From Polytrichum commune (lineage: Eukaryota; Streptophyta; Polytrichopsida; Polytrichales; Polytrichaceae): 60,000 bases of DNA. A program made the position numbers and the translations under genes. Below are positions 46,291 to 58,590 of the stretch, one piece after another (the first letter of the stretch is position 1; every line of letters starts with the position of its first letter). The stretch covers positions 38,710,527-38,770,526 of the forward strand of contig OX485808.1 in NCBI GenBank assembly GCA_950295325.1. The letters are read 5' to 3'. The notes beneath the pieces were generated by a model. The model had not been told where the DNA came from. It saw only the letters and a list, made by a program, of their open reading frames with translations, and searched no databases.

Positions 46291-49200
46291 TAAAAAAATA
46301 AAAATCCAAATTCCACAAAAAAAAACACAAAAAACACAAAAAACACAAAAAAAAACAAACACATGCCTACCTTACATGGAAAGGACAAAGGAAGAGCAAG
46401 GTTTTGAGACGGGACAAAATTGTTTGCATAGGTCGGATGTATTTGAGGTAATTGGACAATGATGGTAATAATAATAATAATAATAATGAACATCAATGTA
46501 ACACTGACGTGAATGTGAGCCGTGGACCCCATCATGTACAATAGTCCCCTTGTTTTAGTTGCAAGGTTTACCGTCTATCATTGTGGTGGGTGGACTCAGC
46601 TTGTGTTGTAAGTTAGTTATTCAACGATGGCCCCTATGTGGATGGTTGTACATGTTCTTTTTTTTGTTTTTGTCAAGTTTATTTTTGTAAAGAATCGTAT
46701 ATGTTACATATTTAATGGCAATGTGGTGAATGTTTTCCATTGTTTTGTTTTTGTTTTTCATAGTTGGGGGATACATGTTGTTTTTTTTTGGTGTATGTAG
46801 TACATTGGATAAGTGGAGGCTGCGTGGTGTGGTGTGAAAGGCTTGTTCAAATAAAGAAAATCATGGTAAGTCAATAAAGCAACGATGCCTTTGGCCATTA
46901 ACTTAGGTGTAATTCATGGTGTAAAAGTCTCACTCTCTCCAATAACCGGGGTACATTGGTTTCCAAAAAAGCACTTCCTTGTGGACTATGATGTGGAATT
47001 GTGTAGGATCCGATGTGGTTTCATATCTTGTTATCTCATGGGAAAGCTTCACACTAGAGAGTCAAATGACAATGGTAGATCATGCCCAATAACATATATC
47101 AACCCGAGAACCATGTGTGTGTGTGTGTGTGATACACGTCACAAAAATTTATGGCCCCCGACAAATGTTAAAATAATAGGTTGTTTGGTCCGTGACATTG
47201 ATCATGTGTTTAATAAAAGGACAAATTGGAAAAAAGGTTCGTATGTGACAAACGTGGTGAGATATACATGGTACGTAGACGGTTGAGTCGAGATCGGTTA
47301 TGCAAGTTCAAATATACATATGATTCGTTTTCGTATGAATTTGTGCACGTCATTAACGTTTCGTTTTCCGATATGAGTATTTTTACACTTTCATGCACAA
47401 TATGTTTTTATTTGGAACACATGAGGCGCACAACCACTCGGCTAGCTTTTCCCTCATGTACATAGAAGAATTCATGGTAATGAATCGAACCGCCAACTAT
47501 TCCATGCGGTTTTAGGTGTCTCTTTGTTATCCTCCAGTAGTTTAGGGTCATCTTGGACCTTCCTTCATGCATAATATGGGCACTTCATATTTTCAAGCCT
47601 TGAAGAGTTTTCCATATTTTGTGCTAAACATAGTGTCAAGTGTTGAACCTTTGGAGAATTGGTTTTCTTCCAAATGACATGAATTCTAGCATGACTTCGT
47701 TGAGATGCTAGGTACAATGTACTAACCTCATATTTAGGGCGGCATTCAAAATTAATGTGCCATGTTTCATTAAGTTGGTCCATTTTTTTAATTTTTTTTG
47801 TGCACAAATTGAAAATACAATTGCGAAGAGAACCCATAATACAACCAACTCAGCCGAAACAACGCAACGCAAGTGGAAATCAAGAAATAATGCTCATTTG
47901 AGGCCTATCTTTCCAAGTAACAACTAAGTTGCTTTGGGTCACAATAAGACCTTTGACCCCCCAAGTCAAATCAAACTTCTTAAGAATGTCATGGTAGGCC
48001 ACGTCCGGGGCTTTTTCCAAGTCCCTAAGCATCCATTTCCATTTAGTCCTCATGTAATCCTGCAAGGCATCCCAAATGATTTGACGTATTTTCTCAATGG
48101 GCCATTGTAATTTATTGAAAACAAGATCATTCCATTGTTGCCAGATGATCCACGGAAGATTGCTTCTTAAGAAGAACCAAATGCGACCGAACCGTTTGAG
48201 TGTTTAGCACAAAGGTTGATCAAAAAGACATTACAACATGGAAAAGGACTTGCGTGGGCCGAGATTCCCTTTTTTGACGAAGAATTGCCAAATGATACCA
48301 TTAAGTTGGTCTCCATGACTTGTCAGTAGCATCAAGTGTTCCATACCACCTTCTTTGGACTGTCACCTAGTGACTGCAAGATCATTTACGTGTGTGGATG
48401 ATGGATGGTGTGAGCGACACTAAATTATGTGTATGGTGTAGCTATTGGCGTGTTGGGTTTCTATACCCCCACTTAAAAGTAATTGTTATGACATTGAGTT
48501 ACATGGATGCATAAGAAATTGTGATGTTTTGTAGTATTTTAGGTTTGAATACCTTGACAAAAATGTTAATTTTATGTTAACAACACTAACAAGCACATTA
48601 ATATACTAGCCTCGAACTTTTTCGATGAGCCGCATCATTTCCCTCTTCCGATAATTAGTTACGACCTGGGGACAACTATACACTTTGGCTAATGGGGGCA
48701 AAAGTACACTACACCAATTATGGTATTTAGTGTCACTTACTATTTAAAATTATGCAATGATATAAATTTTTATTATATACTTTTTTTTAACCCGCAAAGA
48801 TCATTTGGTTGTTTGGATATTATAACACATCAACATCGTAAATTGATAAAAGCTCACATTCTCACTAAAATATAGGCTAGCTCTATGCAACTTCGAATAG
48901 TAAACGACACTAAATACCATAAACAATGTAATAATTCTCGTTCATGTGAACAAAAACGGTTCACGAGTAAGTTATCCCTAAGGATGCATGGTCTCGATAT
49001 ATGATCAAATACACAATGTGTAAGGGCCTCGCGAAATTCATAAACCATATCTTATATATCTATTGGTTCGAGATTTTGTTCTATACACTATCTTATGCCA
49101 AGGAGAAACTAAAAAAAAGTAACTCATACTTGATATTGATGATCGAAATACAATGTATATATTTGCATGCAAAGTCACTCATGCTGCGTATTTAGATTCA

Positions 49201-49815
49201 AATCGTCGCTAGCATCAAGATATTCAACTGATTCAAAAAATGCATTTAAAGACAATTATAGGTGAGGTCACTTTTGACATAATTGACTAAAATGGAATCA
49301 TGCAACTCAAATGCATGTTTTTGTGCATGAAGAAACCCAATCTAGGCCTCTTAACCGCTTCAAGTATGAATAGCCTTGCCCAAGACTTTAGGTGTGTTTG
49401 TCCATTTTGCTCCACAACTTTCAATGGATGATACGACGATTATTGTCACATGACCCAAAACATAAATAAAACAACGTGAGGTTTACGCTACCAAGTGGGT
49501 ACTTTGGTCCTCTTATAAGTGGCCTTCCAACTATCCTTGTAGGGAAAAATTTGGTCCACCTAGGTAAAGATTTGTATGGAGGGGTACACTAGGACACTTG
49601 TCCATTCTTCTTGTCCCCGGTTGGTATGAATGATTGACGGGTAGGTGTGCTTCATTGACTTGCATATTTCTTGCATATTCCGGTTTTCCATATTTAAGTA
49701 GGTGTGTCTAATTCGGTTTTTTACCTTAAAAACAGATGCCTATGTTTCAGTAGTATGTACTTAGGTGTGAATCTAAAAATGGACACCAAAAATACGTGCC
49801 TTGAAAAGGGATTAA
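46291..49815. other. AT-rich stretch, no gene accepted
   Basis: A-rich simple repeat at 46314-46360, (ATA)n at about 46467-46489, (GT)n at about 47113-47131. The longest frame, 46885-47286 (133 codons, ATG start), shows no domain and spans the GT microsatellite. Confidence 0.35.
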
Positions 49816-49952
49816 GGGCATGTTTACATCAAAGGCATTATGCCATGGCTCTTGAATGACCATGATACTCCCTTTTTGGGTGACACCGTAGAAAAGTACA
49901 TAATTCTAGAGCCCAAAGTCTTTTGAAGGTCAAAAACTCTTAGTGTAAACCC
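49816..49952. mobile_element. Possible small Harbinger-type element, about 137 bp
   Basis: The left end GGGCATGTTTACATC after TAA and the right end (inward GGGTTTACACTA) share a TTTACA core with the 29557 element. The right flank is AAA rather than TAA. Weak: the ends are short and the interior does not match. Confidence 0.3.
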
Positions 49953-52900
49953 AAATGCATGCCGCAAATATCCTTAGGTTTACCCTCAAGAGCCGTCCCA
50001 AAAAATTCCTTACAATCCCAACCAACATTATCCATACTTGTCATTGGGATGCGTGCAGATTTTTGATCCATTGAAAGTGTTATGGGTTGCGGTCCAATCC
50101 TATTGGCATGATGGTTAAATGCATATCAACCTAAATCAATCAACGGTTGAGGAGAAAGTCCAACCACTCGTAGGGCAACACGCAAAGTTGCCCCCCCCCC
50201 CTCAAACCCACCCCTTCCCCCTTTCAACACACACATAGTAATCTAACCTAAGCTAAACACTTCCACATCGGAGCTTTGTTATTCATAGCCATTGTTTTGG
50301 AAGCTCTTTGCAAGTCCCTCCAAGTTAACTTGATTTTTGTTTGCCTTGCTCCATTAACGCTAGCTATTGCATCAATCGATTGTGAGGAAAAATAAGTTAC
50401 CTAGCTATCTTGATACACGTGGAGAGTTCGCCGTGCAAGTTCTTGATGGGTTTGGGTCATAATTTGAACCACCTTTTGTCATCCCAACTTAATGTAGTTG
50501 ACATGTGCCAAATAATGAGGGGGAGTAGGTGTTTAGTCATTTTCCCAATTGAAAGCGGGAAGGGAGGCTACTATTATAAGACAAGCGAGGGACAAAGCTT
50601 GACCTCGTGGATGGAGCTCGGAGCACATATTATGGGGCATATTCTACTACTTGGGCACACGCATTGATTCTACAATGTTGACCCCACATATAAGGTCCGT
50701 AGGCGGGCCTAATTTGGTTACTTTTTAGTATTCCGACACCTATGTTTGACTGGTTTGTGGTTATGTAGGGAACTAAGAATGGACATGGGAAAGACATGCA
50801 TCTCGAAAAGGAAATGGTGTATGTCCTCAAATTCTTATTAACCACCCTAAAACTTAAATAGTCAATATCTTCTTCTTCTTCTTTGGGGGGGGGGGTTGTG
50901 GGGTCTAGGTTTTGATATAAAGAATTCACATACATGCATTCTTCACAATCACGATTAAATAAAGGAAGGTCAAATCTACTACATGTGATTAGTCTCAATC
51001 TAATCAAATGTAGATTAGGGTGAAACCCTAATCTGTTGATGTTTCATCAAAGATTTGTTAATGCAACGCAAATGTTGTTGTGTGAGTTTTGTCTGTTCTA
51101 GATGGAGAGTGTGAAACACCAATTGGATTACACTCACATATCTATTGACTTAGCATATCAAACCCATTCCCTTTGTGTTGGAAGTTGTGACTGATATAGA
51201 ATGCAAATGGGGTTTCAAAAAGAAAATATTGGACCCTTTCGCTCAAGGTGATTGTGATGAACGGTTTATTGTATAGTATACGCACTAGCATGTATGTGTT
51301 GCATTTGTGTCCCCCGTCCTGCGCTTGGCTAACCCGTTGGACCTTGTGAATATGAACTAACCATGGTCCCTCAACCTTTATGTAACAATAAATGACGATG
51401 GGGGCAACAACGTCACCTCCACCCATGTTGTCCATTGTATGCACAATGAGCTTGGATCCATGGCATCCATAGGCATGTTGCTTCTGTTACTCCTCCCCCC
51501 CCTCTACATGAGGGATCCCTCAACCTTTACAGAATACAAAGCAACAATGGAGCGATGGCATGATCACCACCTATGTGGGTGATGTTTCATGGCACCTACT
51601 AAATGGAGGGCGGAATAGCCTATTAACAAGTACAACATGTGTATTACTATGTCAAGCCAAACCAACACCTAAAAGTGGGGTAAAAAATGCCGAATGAGTT
51701 TATTGAGGTCAAATTATGATGATTGATCAACAAACCTATAGGGGACATGTTTTTACTCCCAATGATAGGTGTTGGAAAAGGAAACCCTACCTCAAGCTTC
51801 CAACCATGTTGTCCATATGTGACTAAGGTAGACGAGGGTAATATGATCAACTACCTTAATCATGCACTTATTTATGGCTCCTAATTGGCGGTACAATCGT
51901 TTTAATTCAATGAATAAGTAATACATGGTGACTTAGCCGCCGCCTTGATGCTATTTGGGTTAGTACACCTTCGTAGAAGTCAAATTACACCCACCATCCT
52001 TCATGATGAGGAGTGCTATCCACCAAGCTATGACACACTTGAATTTTGTGGCCTGGGTGGGCAAATGAGGAGGTAGCATGTGGTTGTGAGGTGCCAACTA
52101 ACTTGTATTGTGGGTATTCTATAATGGAAAAAAATTTACATGCGACCACTTTAGAGACACGACACAACCAATATTAACATTTAACTTGGTTATCATTGAC
52201 AAATGACCCGTTTAGAATCTACTAACAATGCCGTCCACTAACACAACAATGAACAATTAAAGATCCCACCTGCACCCCCTATAACACCACGTTGAGAAGT
52301 AGAAAATCTTTCATCCCAGAGCCTAAATCAACACCTTCCTCAACTCCGATTTGAACTATTTCAAATTCTTTGGTCTTTATACATAATTACTAACGTGCTT
52401 AAGCTTTAAATGCATGAATCCATAGAGTTGGAGGTGTTCACATTAGCCTCGTCTATCTTACTTTGATTTGTGGCATCCTTGGCATGTGATCCCCCATCTT
52501 TCCAAACATCAAGGAACGGTGGGACCACCACCACCACCACCACAACAACATTGTTTGTTATATTACATGCAATGCTCGGTGCAATTACATGTAATGACTC
52601 AAACAACTCTTGTCTTGGGGAGTTTTAACTTATATGATGAGGGCATTTTAACCACAGCAATGCATTCCCTTGTACAAAACGTGTGTTTGTGATCTAAATA
52701 CTAACAAGGATACAAATTTGAAAGTATTTAGATTTTTGTATATACTACTCACACATACCCATACCAGTAAAAGCATTTCATTGTATCAACCACAGTTGTG
52801 ATATTAGTATAAGTCATGTAAACATGCAAGTTCAGAAACGATGTGTAGTGCAACTTCTCTTGAAAGAAATTATAGTCAGCCTGCAGGCTTGTTGATTCCT

Positions 52901-52979
52901 AAAAGTTATATGGTTCAAGCAACTTAAAAAAGCTCAGGTCAGACATATATTTTGGCCCAACATATACCCAAACCCAAAC
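49953..52979. other. AT-rich stretch, no gene accepted
   Basis: C runs at about 50190 and 51497, a G run at about 50886, and a (CCA)n run at about 52525-52543. Frames reach 125 codons (minus, 50630-51007) but without domains or repeated support. Confidence 0.35.
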
Positions 52980-53827
52980 TATACACTATGCCCTAATAAG
53001 GCCTTAGATACATGGCCACACATACTCTCTACATGCTCAAACCAACACTTAAAGGGATCGCGTATAGCACGACACAATAAGGCAGTACACCAAATCGTAC
53101 GTACATTACAATCAAGCAAACATACAAGATGCTACACCCTTATAAATGCAAGTAACCAAAACCTCATACCACAAGACAACACAGTCCCAACATGGCTACT
53201 CCAATGCTCATGCCATACCACACCATGCACATGCCTAGCCAGGCTCAGACTAGACATACTATGCGTACTAGGTGCCCCCCCCCCGAAAGCCAACCTCCCT
53301 TAACGCCAACCCCACCAAATGTCATACAATTCATTGAATTCACATAATGTCATTACAAATTCCCAAATACCGCACATAAGGAAAAGACTGAGAAATACAA
53401 CCCACTCATCCAAACACTTAGAACAGATGGGTGGCAAGTCAACCCTCTCATCACAATCACAGCTGGAGTTAGAAGGGCTATCCATGAACAACCAATTAAA
53501 GAACTAGAAAACCTTAAAATACCTAAAAGAGAAATCATAATACTTATGAAACAAATACACCAAATTGCCATTAAATACCTCACATACTTGATATTAAATA
53601 AAAGAAAACTAGACAACAAACAACCCCCCCCCCCCTTGATCCCCCCTAGAGGCTAGGGATTGAACTAGTGTGTAAAATAAAGGAGCCCACCTCCTGAGAG
53701 GGAGGAAGTACCCCTTACGGTGACGCTTGGTCAAACATGATCTCGGTAAAGAGGAACGGGCTCCCATTCACGTCAGGGTAAAAGAAACCCAGACGTTGCT
53801 TTTATTTTATTTTATTTATTTATTTAT
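52980..53827 (+). mobile_element. LINE 3' end: C-terminal Cys motif, tail region and (TTTA)n tail
   Basis: Open frame 53058-53273 reads ARHNKAVHQIVRTLQSS, then NTVPTWLLQCSCHTTPCTC and ARLRLDILCVLG. The CxC(x4)CxC cluster followed by RLRxDILCV is the C-terminal Cys motif I associate with plant L1-type LINEs. After a 10-C run and a frame change, a second open stretch (53348-53623) reads HYKFPNTAHKEKTEKYNPLI, RTDGWQVNPLITITAGVRR and IHQIAIKYLTYLILNKRKL, a typical L1 C-terminus. A TAA at 53345 interrupts the join. A non-coding tail follows and ends in a TTTTA/TTTA repeat at about 53800-53827, the kind of 3' tail LINEs carry. Upstream LINE parts are absent: a 5'-truncated copy. Confidence 0.75.
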
Positions 53828-55585
53828 GCTTGAACCAACTATGCAGTCGAGAGTCGTATTATTTGTTTTATATTCTAGAGTGCTTGGAGCTTGCAACATT
53901 TGACATGTGATCAAGACTTTTTTTTTGCACCCTTCACAACCTATTATGAGTTGTGTTCAATTTTCAAAGTGATTGTGATAGTGGTGATAGTAATATGTAT
54001 GTAAAAAAATAATTACATGATCCTTAAAGAAACAACTGTGAATCATGTCCAAGTCATAATTATAGTTTGCAATGTATGGGCATAATCGGTAAAATCCTAG
54101 TGTTTCTAAGTCCAACCGGTTACATGTTGTGATCTTTTGGTTTTTTGGTTGCCCCCCTTGAAGTCATGAATCTCAATCAATTATTCCTTAATCCCGATTG
54201 TGAATCACATCCAAGTCACAATTACAGTTTTTAGTGTTCAAGGAGATTTTTGGGCATAATCGGTCAAAATCCTAGTGTTTGTAAGTCCAATTGGTTACAT
54301 ATTGTGATATTTTGGGTTTTAGTTATTGAAATGGGGTTTTTTTTCATGACGTCTTCAACTTCAACTGGTTATTCCTCAATCTCGTTCGGTTTATTTGTAA
54401 ATACATGTCGATTATCTATGTTCATTGTAGTTTGTTGTGAGATGGGTGTTTAGAAGCAAATAATAGGGGCAAAACCTAGCGGGGTTGGCTAAAAGGTTGG
54501 TAATTGTTGCATCATGCACCCTACAAACAAATTTGATGTGGACTACCATTAGGCCACTAATTTTTTTTCTTCTATTTAGCTAAAATGTCATTTTCTTTAT
54601 AATTATACTTGACATGTGATTTGACGAAGAATTTATCCTTGATGGTTGTTCCACAACTGTAACCATAATATGTTTGGAAATCATAGCACATTATGTCATG
54701 TTTTACATTGTTTATACGAAAGGTTGAATGATTGAAATGTTTCAATGCATCAAAACTTTTCAATCCAAAGTATTCTCCAAGTGATGAGGCAGTTCACATA
54801 AATAAGTCAGAGCAATGATTGGAGAGATTGATTGTAAAATTTGGATTGATGGCAATTGAAAGCGATCCAAGTAGATTTTAATTGCTTGAGTTGTAGAAAC
54901 TTTGAGGCATGTATCTGAAAACAAATCATTATATGAGGCATTGCAATTTTGTGGGGGCATCAACGAGTGGTATACCAAGTGGCCACATCTCATGAAATTT
55001 TGAAGAAAAATGCCTTCAAGTATTACAAATTGTTAAAGGGGATTTTCAAAACAAAATGCTATCAAGAGCCACTTGCAAGCTTCATTGAAGTTGGACACTT
55101 TGGATGCTTTGATGTGAGTATCATTATACATGATAGAGGTAGAGGATATGGATTAGAGGGGATTATTTGATTTATGCCGCAACATGAAAAATTATTGTAA
55201 GCAGCTCAAAATTCTATACATTCATATTTAAAAGAATATAATATGATCTTCAAATTTGTGTGAAAATTTAAGATTTTCCCAACCCGTCATTTGAAAGGTA
55301 GTTTTTGATGTAGTCTGTCACATTGAAAGGCCAAAAAAAATCACCCATCAAATGCAATGAAGGTGGACCCATTAAAAAAAGGAGCACTAGATATGATGGA
55401 CACACATCATATCATGGTCCAAGTTTACATTACACTATTTGTGTAGTTGTTTTCTAATCTTTGTTTAGGAATCCCACTTGACTTTCCGGTCTTTCACTTC
55501 ACATTCCATGTGCACTTCCATCTTAGCTGGCAAAAATAACCATAAAGTATAGATTCCTATCTATAATTCCTAGATATCTATACTA
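53828..55585. other. AT-rich stretch with a diverged tandem duplication
   Basis: No gene accepted. The tandem duplication at 54038-54400 is listed separately. Frames are short. Confidence 0.4.
54038..54400. repeat. Tandem duplication, offset 162 bp, two diverged units
   Basis: GTGAATCA(T/C)(G/A)TCCAAGTCA recurs at 54038 and 54200; GGGCATAATCGGT(C)AAAATCCTAGTGT and AAGTCCAA(C/T)(C/T)GGTTACAT follow in both. Related phrases occur at 41263-41630. Confidence 0.75.
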
Positions 55586-56080
55586 ATGTGTGCAATTAGA
55601 TTTTCCCACTCTAGTTTATCAAAACTCCTCCCACCACACACAATATGCTACAATCCAACACCAGAAATGGCCAAGGAACTAGCATTATACAAAACCATCC
55701 CTCACATCCATAATATGCACACACAACCAATCAAGCCCCACAAAAAAATACCAATCCTGCAAGCAATCCATCACATCAGTAAGAGATTCCACAATATCCA
55801 AGTGGATACCTACCCTATGGTACCCACCCCCACACATTAGCATGTCAAATTCTCCAACTTGTGGAAAACCACCCCCAGAGTAGACACACCCTTCCACACT
55901 GCTGATACATGTATTGATTAAATACAACCACATCCACCCTCTCAAATTCCACTTCTAACAATGCATATACACAATGGGTCCTTCATTCCCTCCACCAAAA
56001 ACACCGAAGGACAAATAAAAGACAACATTGTAGGATCAAGGATATACAACCCCAACAACAACAATCATTATATTCGGTAT
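55586..56080 (+). mobile_element. LINE fragment: connector and start of RNase H domain
   Basis: A/C-rich plus strand as in the other LINE pieces. An 84-codon frame (55586-55840) covers the connector region. Further on, in the frame of 55961, HIHNGSFIPSTKNTEGQ and NIVGSRIYNPN match the first strands of a LINE RNase H domain, where TDGS(F) and a GxG(I/V)Y strand are expected. The catalytic Asp of TDGS is replaced (HNGS). Stops at 55838 and about 55918 break the frame. The fragment encodes the part missing between the 35946 and 52980 pieces. Confidence 0.55.
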
Positions 56081-56503
56081 TTGGAGACTTTTTCATAATT
56101 TTGAGACTATTTAAGGACGTAGTTTCAAATAAAAGAACAAGAAAAACACAAAAATATATTCAATGTACAATTTACATGAGCGGCACTAACCAAGTTGGCA
56201 CAAACACATGTCATCACAATAGGAAATTGAACCAAATTTTAAACCACTTGCATTTATTTTGAAACTTTCCAAAGTCTCTGATTAAGGAATGTAGTGATAA
56301 CACCCAAATATCATAACAACTATCGAGTTATCAAAACATCTTATGAGCTGAGCTTGACACCATACTCATTGGCATCGAAACCATACAAACCACCCAACTG
56401 AACACGCACGTATTCACAAACAAGCTCAACAATATATTTCTCATAAACAATCACATACAACACATGTTATATTTAAAATGTAGATGTTATGTTTCATTGA
56501 CAC
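56081..56503. other. AT-rich stretch, nothing recognised
   Basis: Short frames only. Confidence 0.4.
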
Positions 56504-56689
56504 CATAACATTATTCAGATCCATAACAATGTTGTGTGGGACTAACAATATTATGCAAAATATTCCCCACATTCAATCCGAACGTGGAAAATATTATGCA
56601 GAATTATGTCACTCCCACAAAATGCGGGAATATTCCACAAAATATTGTCAATCCCACAAAACATAGTTATGGATCTGAATAATGTTATG
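56504..56689. mobile_element. Miniature element, 186 bp (CATAACATTATT family)
   Basis: The left end CATAACATTATTCAGATCC then ATAACAATGTT matches the right end read inward with one mismatch in 30 bases. The interior holds further inverted segments around ATATTATGCA and GAATATTCC. Longest and best preserved of three copies. Confidence 0.85.
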
Positions 56690-57554
56690 ACCAGTAGAAT
56701 GGTGCATTGATTTATTATATTGATCTCATTTTTTCAACATTTTTGATGGGATGCAACCCCATGGCAAGTCAACAAAGAATGAACTATTGTTGAGTAACTT
56801 ACCTTTATTTATTTATCACAGTTGGAGAATACACAACAACATTGGTGCTATACAATTGCAATCCAAGTCACTACATCACATATAAATCGCATTATATCAT
56901 GTTCAAACCAACGACTAGCCCACACCAATGGGATACATTTCATCTCGATAAGAGTTCTTTGCCTTGTGTGCATTCGTGAAATTGCATATGCTCCATTGAG
57001 TGAGGTTATTGTGAGTAGGATGAAAAATCATTATTGATATTAGTAAATTTTGGAGAGAGGTGCATTTTTCCTATTATGAGGGACTCCTCCTACAACCCGG
57101 GATCAATGACTAGCCCTATTGTGGGCGTGGTATTAACTAACATCTTGATTGACATGATAGCCTACAATACAAAAGTTGTTGAAGTGAAAGGCAAAGGATT
57201 TTGCCAATAAACACCAAGTCTTTATGGAACGTATATTTGAGGTGCTAACACACTTGTTCAAAGCTTAAATGTCCAAAAGCGATGCATACAACCTTGCAAT
57301 GACATAGACTAAGGGCCTTGACTGTATTTCTTCCAGTTGATTTTATGTGTATTAAATAAGGAGGACAATGTTAGTCGTGGGTGCCTTTGCATGTGAAGTG
57401 TCTATTGTGATGACAAGTAGTAAAGTTGTGGCATGGAGGGAATAACGGGCAATACGTTTGTGGACTATAGATCCAGGTGCTAACACCTATACCTACACAC
57501 CAAAATGTCTCCAAGTGGCAAATAACTTTGTCAACAATCTGGACCAAAAAATGA

Positions 57555-57594
<40 letters not shown>

Positions 57595-57726
57595 TTGTGT
57601 GTGTGTTTCGGTTTTGGGCTACATGTTGGCCCATGAAGTGTTTTTTGCGACCTTATAACTCTCTCGACCATTATAAGAAGGTCTTATTCTTTTCACATAC
57701 ATGGTTTGAACATTCTTTTCAACACA

Positions 57727-57759
<33 letters not shown>

Positions 57760-58437
57760 CGGTCAATGGCAACAACAAGGGTTGATGAATATGCACAAAT
57801 ACAAAATATTACCTTGTCATTCTCAAGGGGAACTCGCAACATAGCTCAGCTACACTACACATGTTCATTGTTGATCCATGGACACGACCTTGTAAATAAG
57901 TTGGTGGCAGTTGGAGAAGGTGAGACATGAAAGTTTGCTATTGCATGAAGGGGCAACCACAATGGTTGTAGCTGGATTAGAGAACGACATTCCTAGGTGG
58001 TTAATATTGTCAAGTACTCTTACAATCCTTCAATGCGAGAATTACAAGGCAACAACGGTCACGGGGGGGGGGGGGGGGGGAACGGCGCCACCATGTATGA
58101 CGCTAGTGAGTGTGGTTGTCCTTGAAGAAGTCATGGATGCCACTCTATTGACATGGCACATCAATTCCAATGCCACACCCAAATCATATATGAAAATATC
58201 AGTTAAAGGATTTCCGCATGGGTTGGTTGCAACGCATCATCATCTAGCGCAAACACAACAAAAGGGAAGTGTACCGAAATTCTGGTAGAGCTTAACAACT
58301 TCTTTTGTGAAAGGGGAGAATTTAACAAAGGGGAAAAAGAAAACAATGTAGTAGAATGATAGACGTGGAGGACACAAATTCATTTTTTCCTCACCTCTCA
58401 AAGCTACCGCTGCGTACGAGTAACGCACCTCGACGCA
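56690..58437. other. AT-rich stretch with microsatellites, no gene accepted
   Basis: (ATT)n at 57555-57594, (GTT)n at 57728-57756 and an 18-G run at 58063-58080. The 125-codon frame at 57911-58288 runs through the G run, which would give poly-Gly, and lacks a domain. Confidence 0.4.
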
Positions 58438-58590
58438 AAGGACAAAAAGAAGAAGAAGAAAAAACTAGAATTAAAGAAGCATCCATTTGCCGCCTCGAGT
58501 GTCGGGCCCAGTTCCCGGGCCGGGATTTGACCCTGGGACCTATTTTTTCCCAAACACACCAAGGTTTGTAGACTTCTAGAGCCATCTCGA
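58438..58590 (-). mobile_element. SINE-like element with tRNA-type B box
   Basis: Read on the minus strand, GGTCCCAGGGTCAAATCCCG (around 58522-58541) resembles the T-arm and B box of a tRNA (GGTTCGAATCC type). It is followed by GGCCCGGGAACTGGGCCCGA and a pyrimidine-rich tail (TTTTTTCTTCTTCTTC) at 58443-58468. A Pol III head, short body and T-rich tail is the layout of plant SINEs. No clear A box or target duplication was found. Confidence 0.35.

Noticed and set aside
57911-58288. 125-codon frame through an 18-G run
   Set aside because: Needs a poly-Gly stretch encoded by a homopolymer; no domain and no support.
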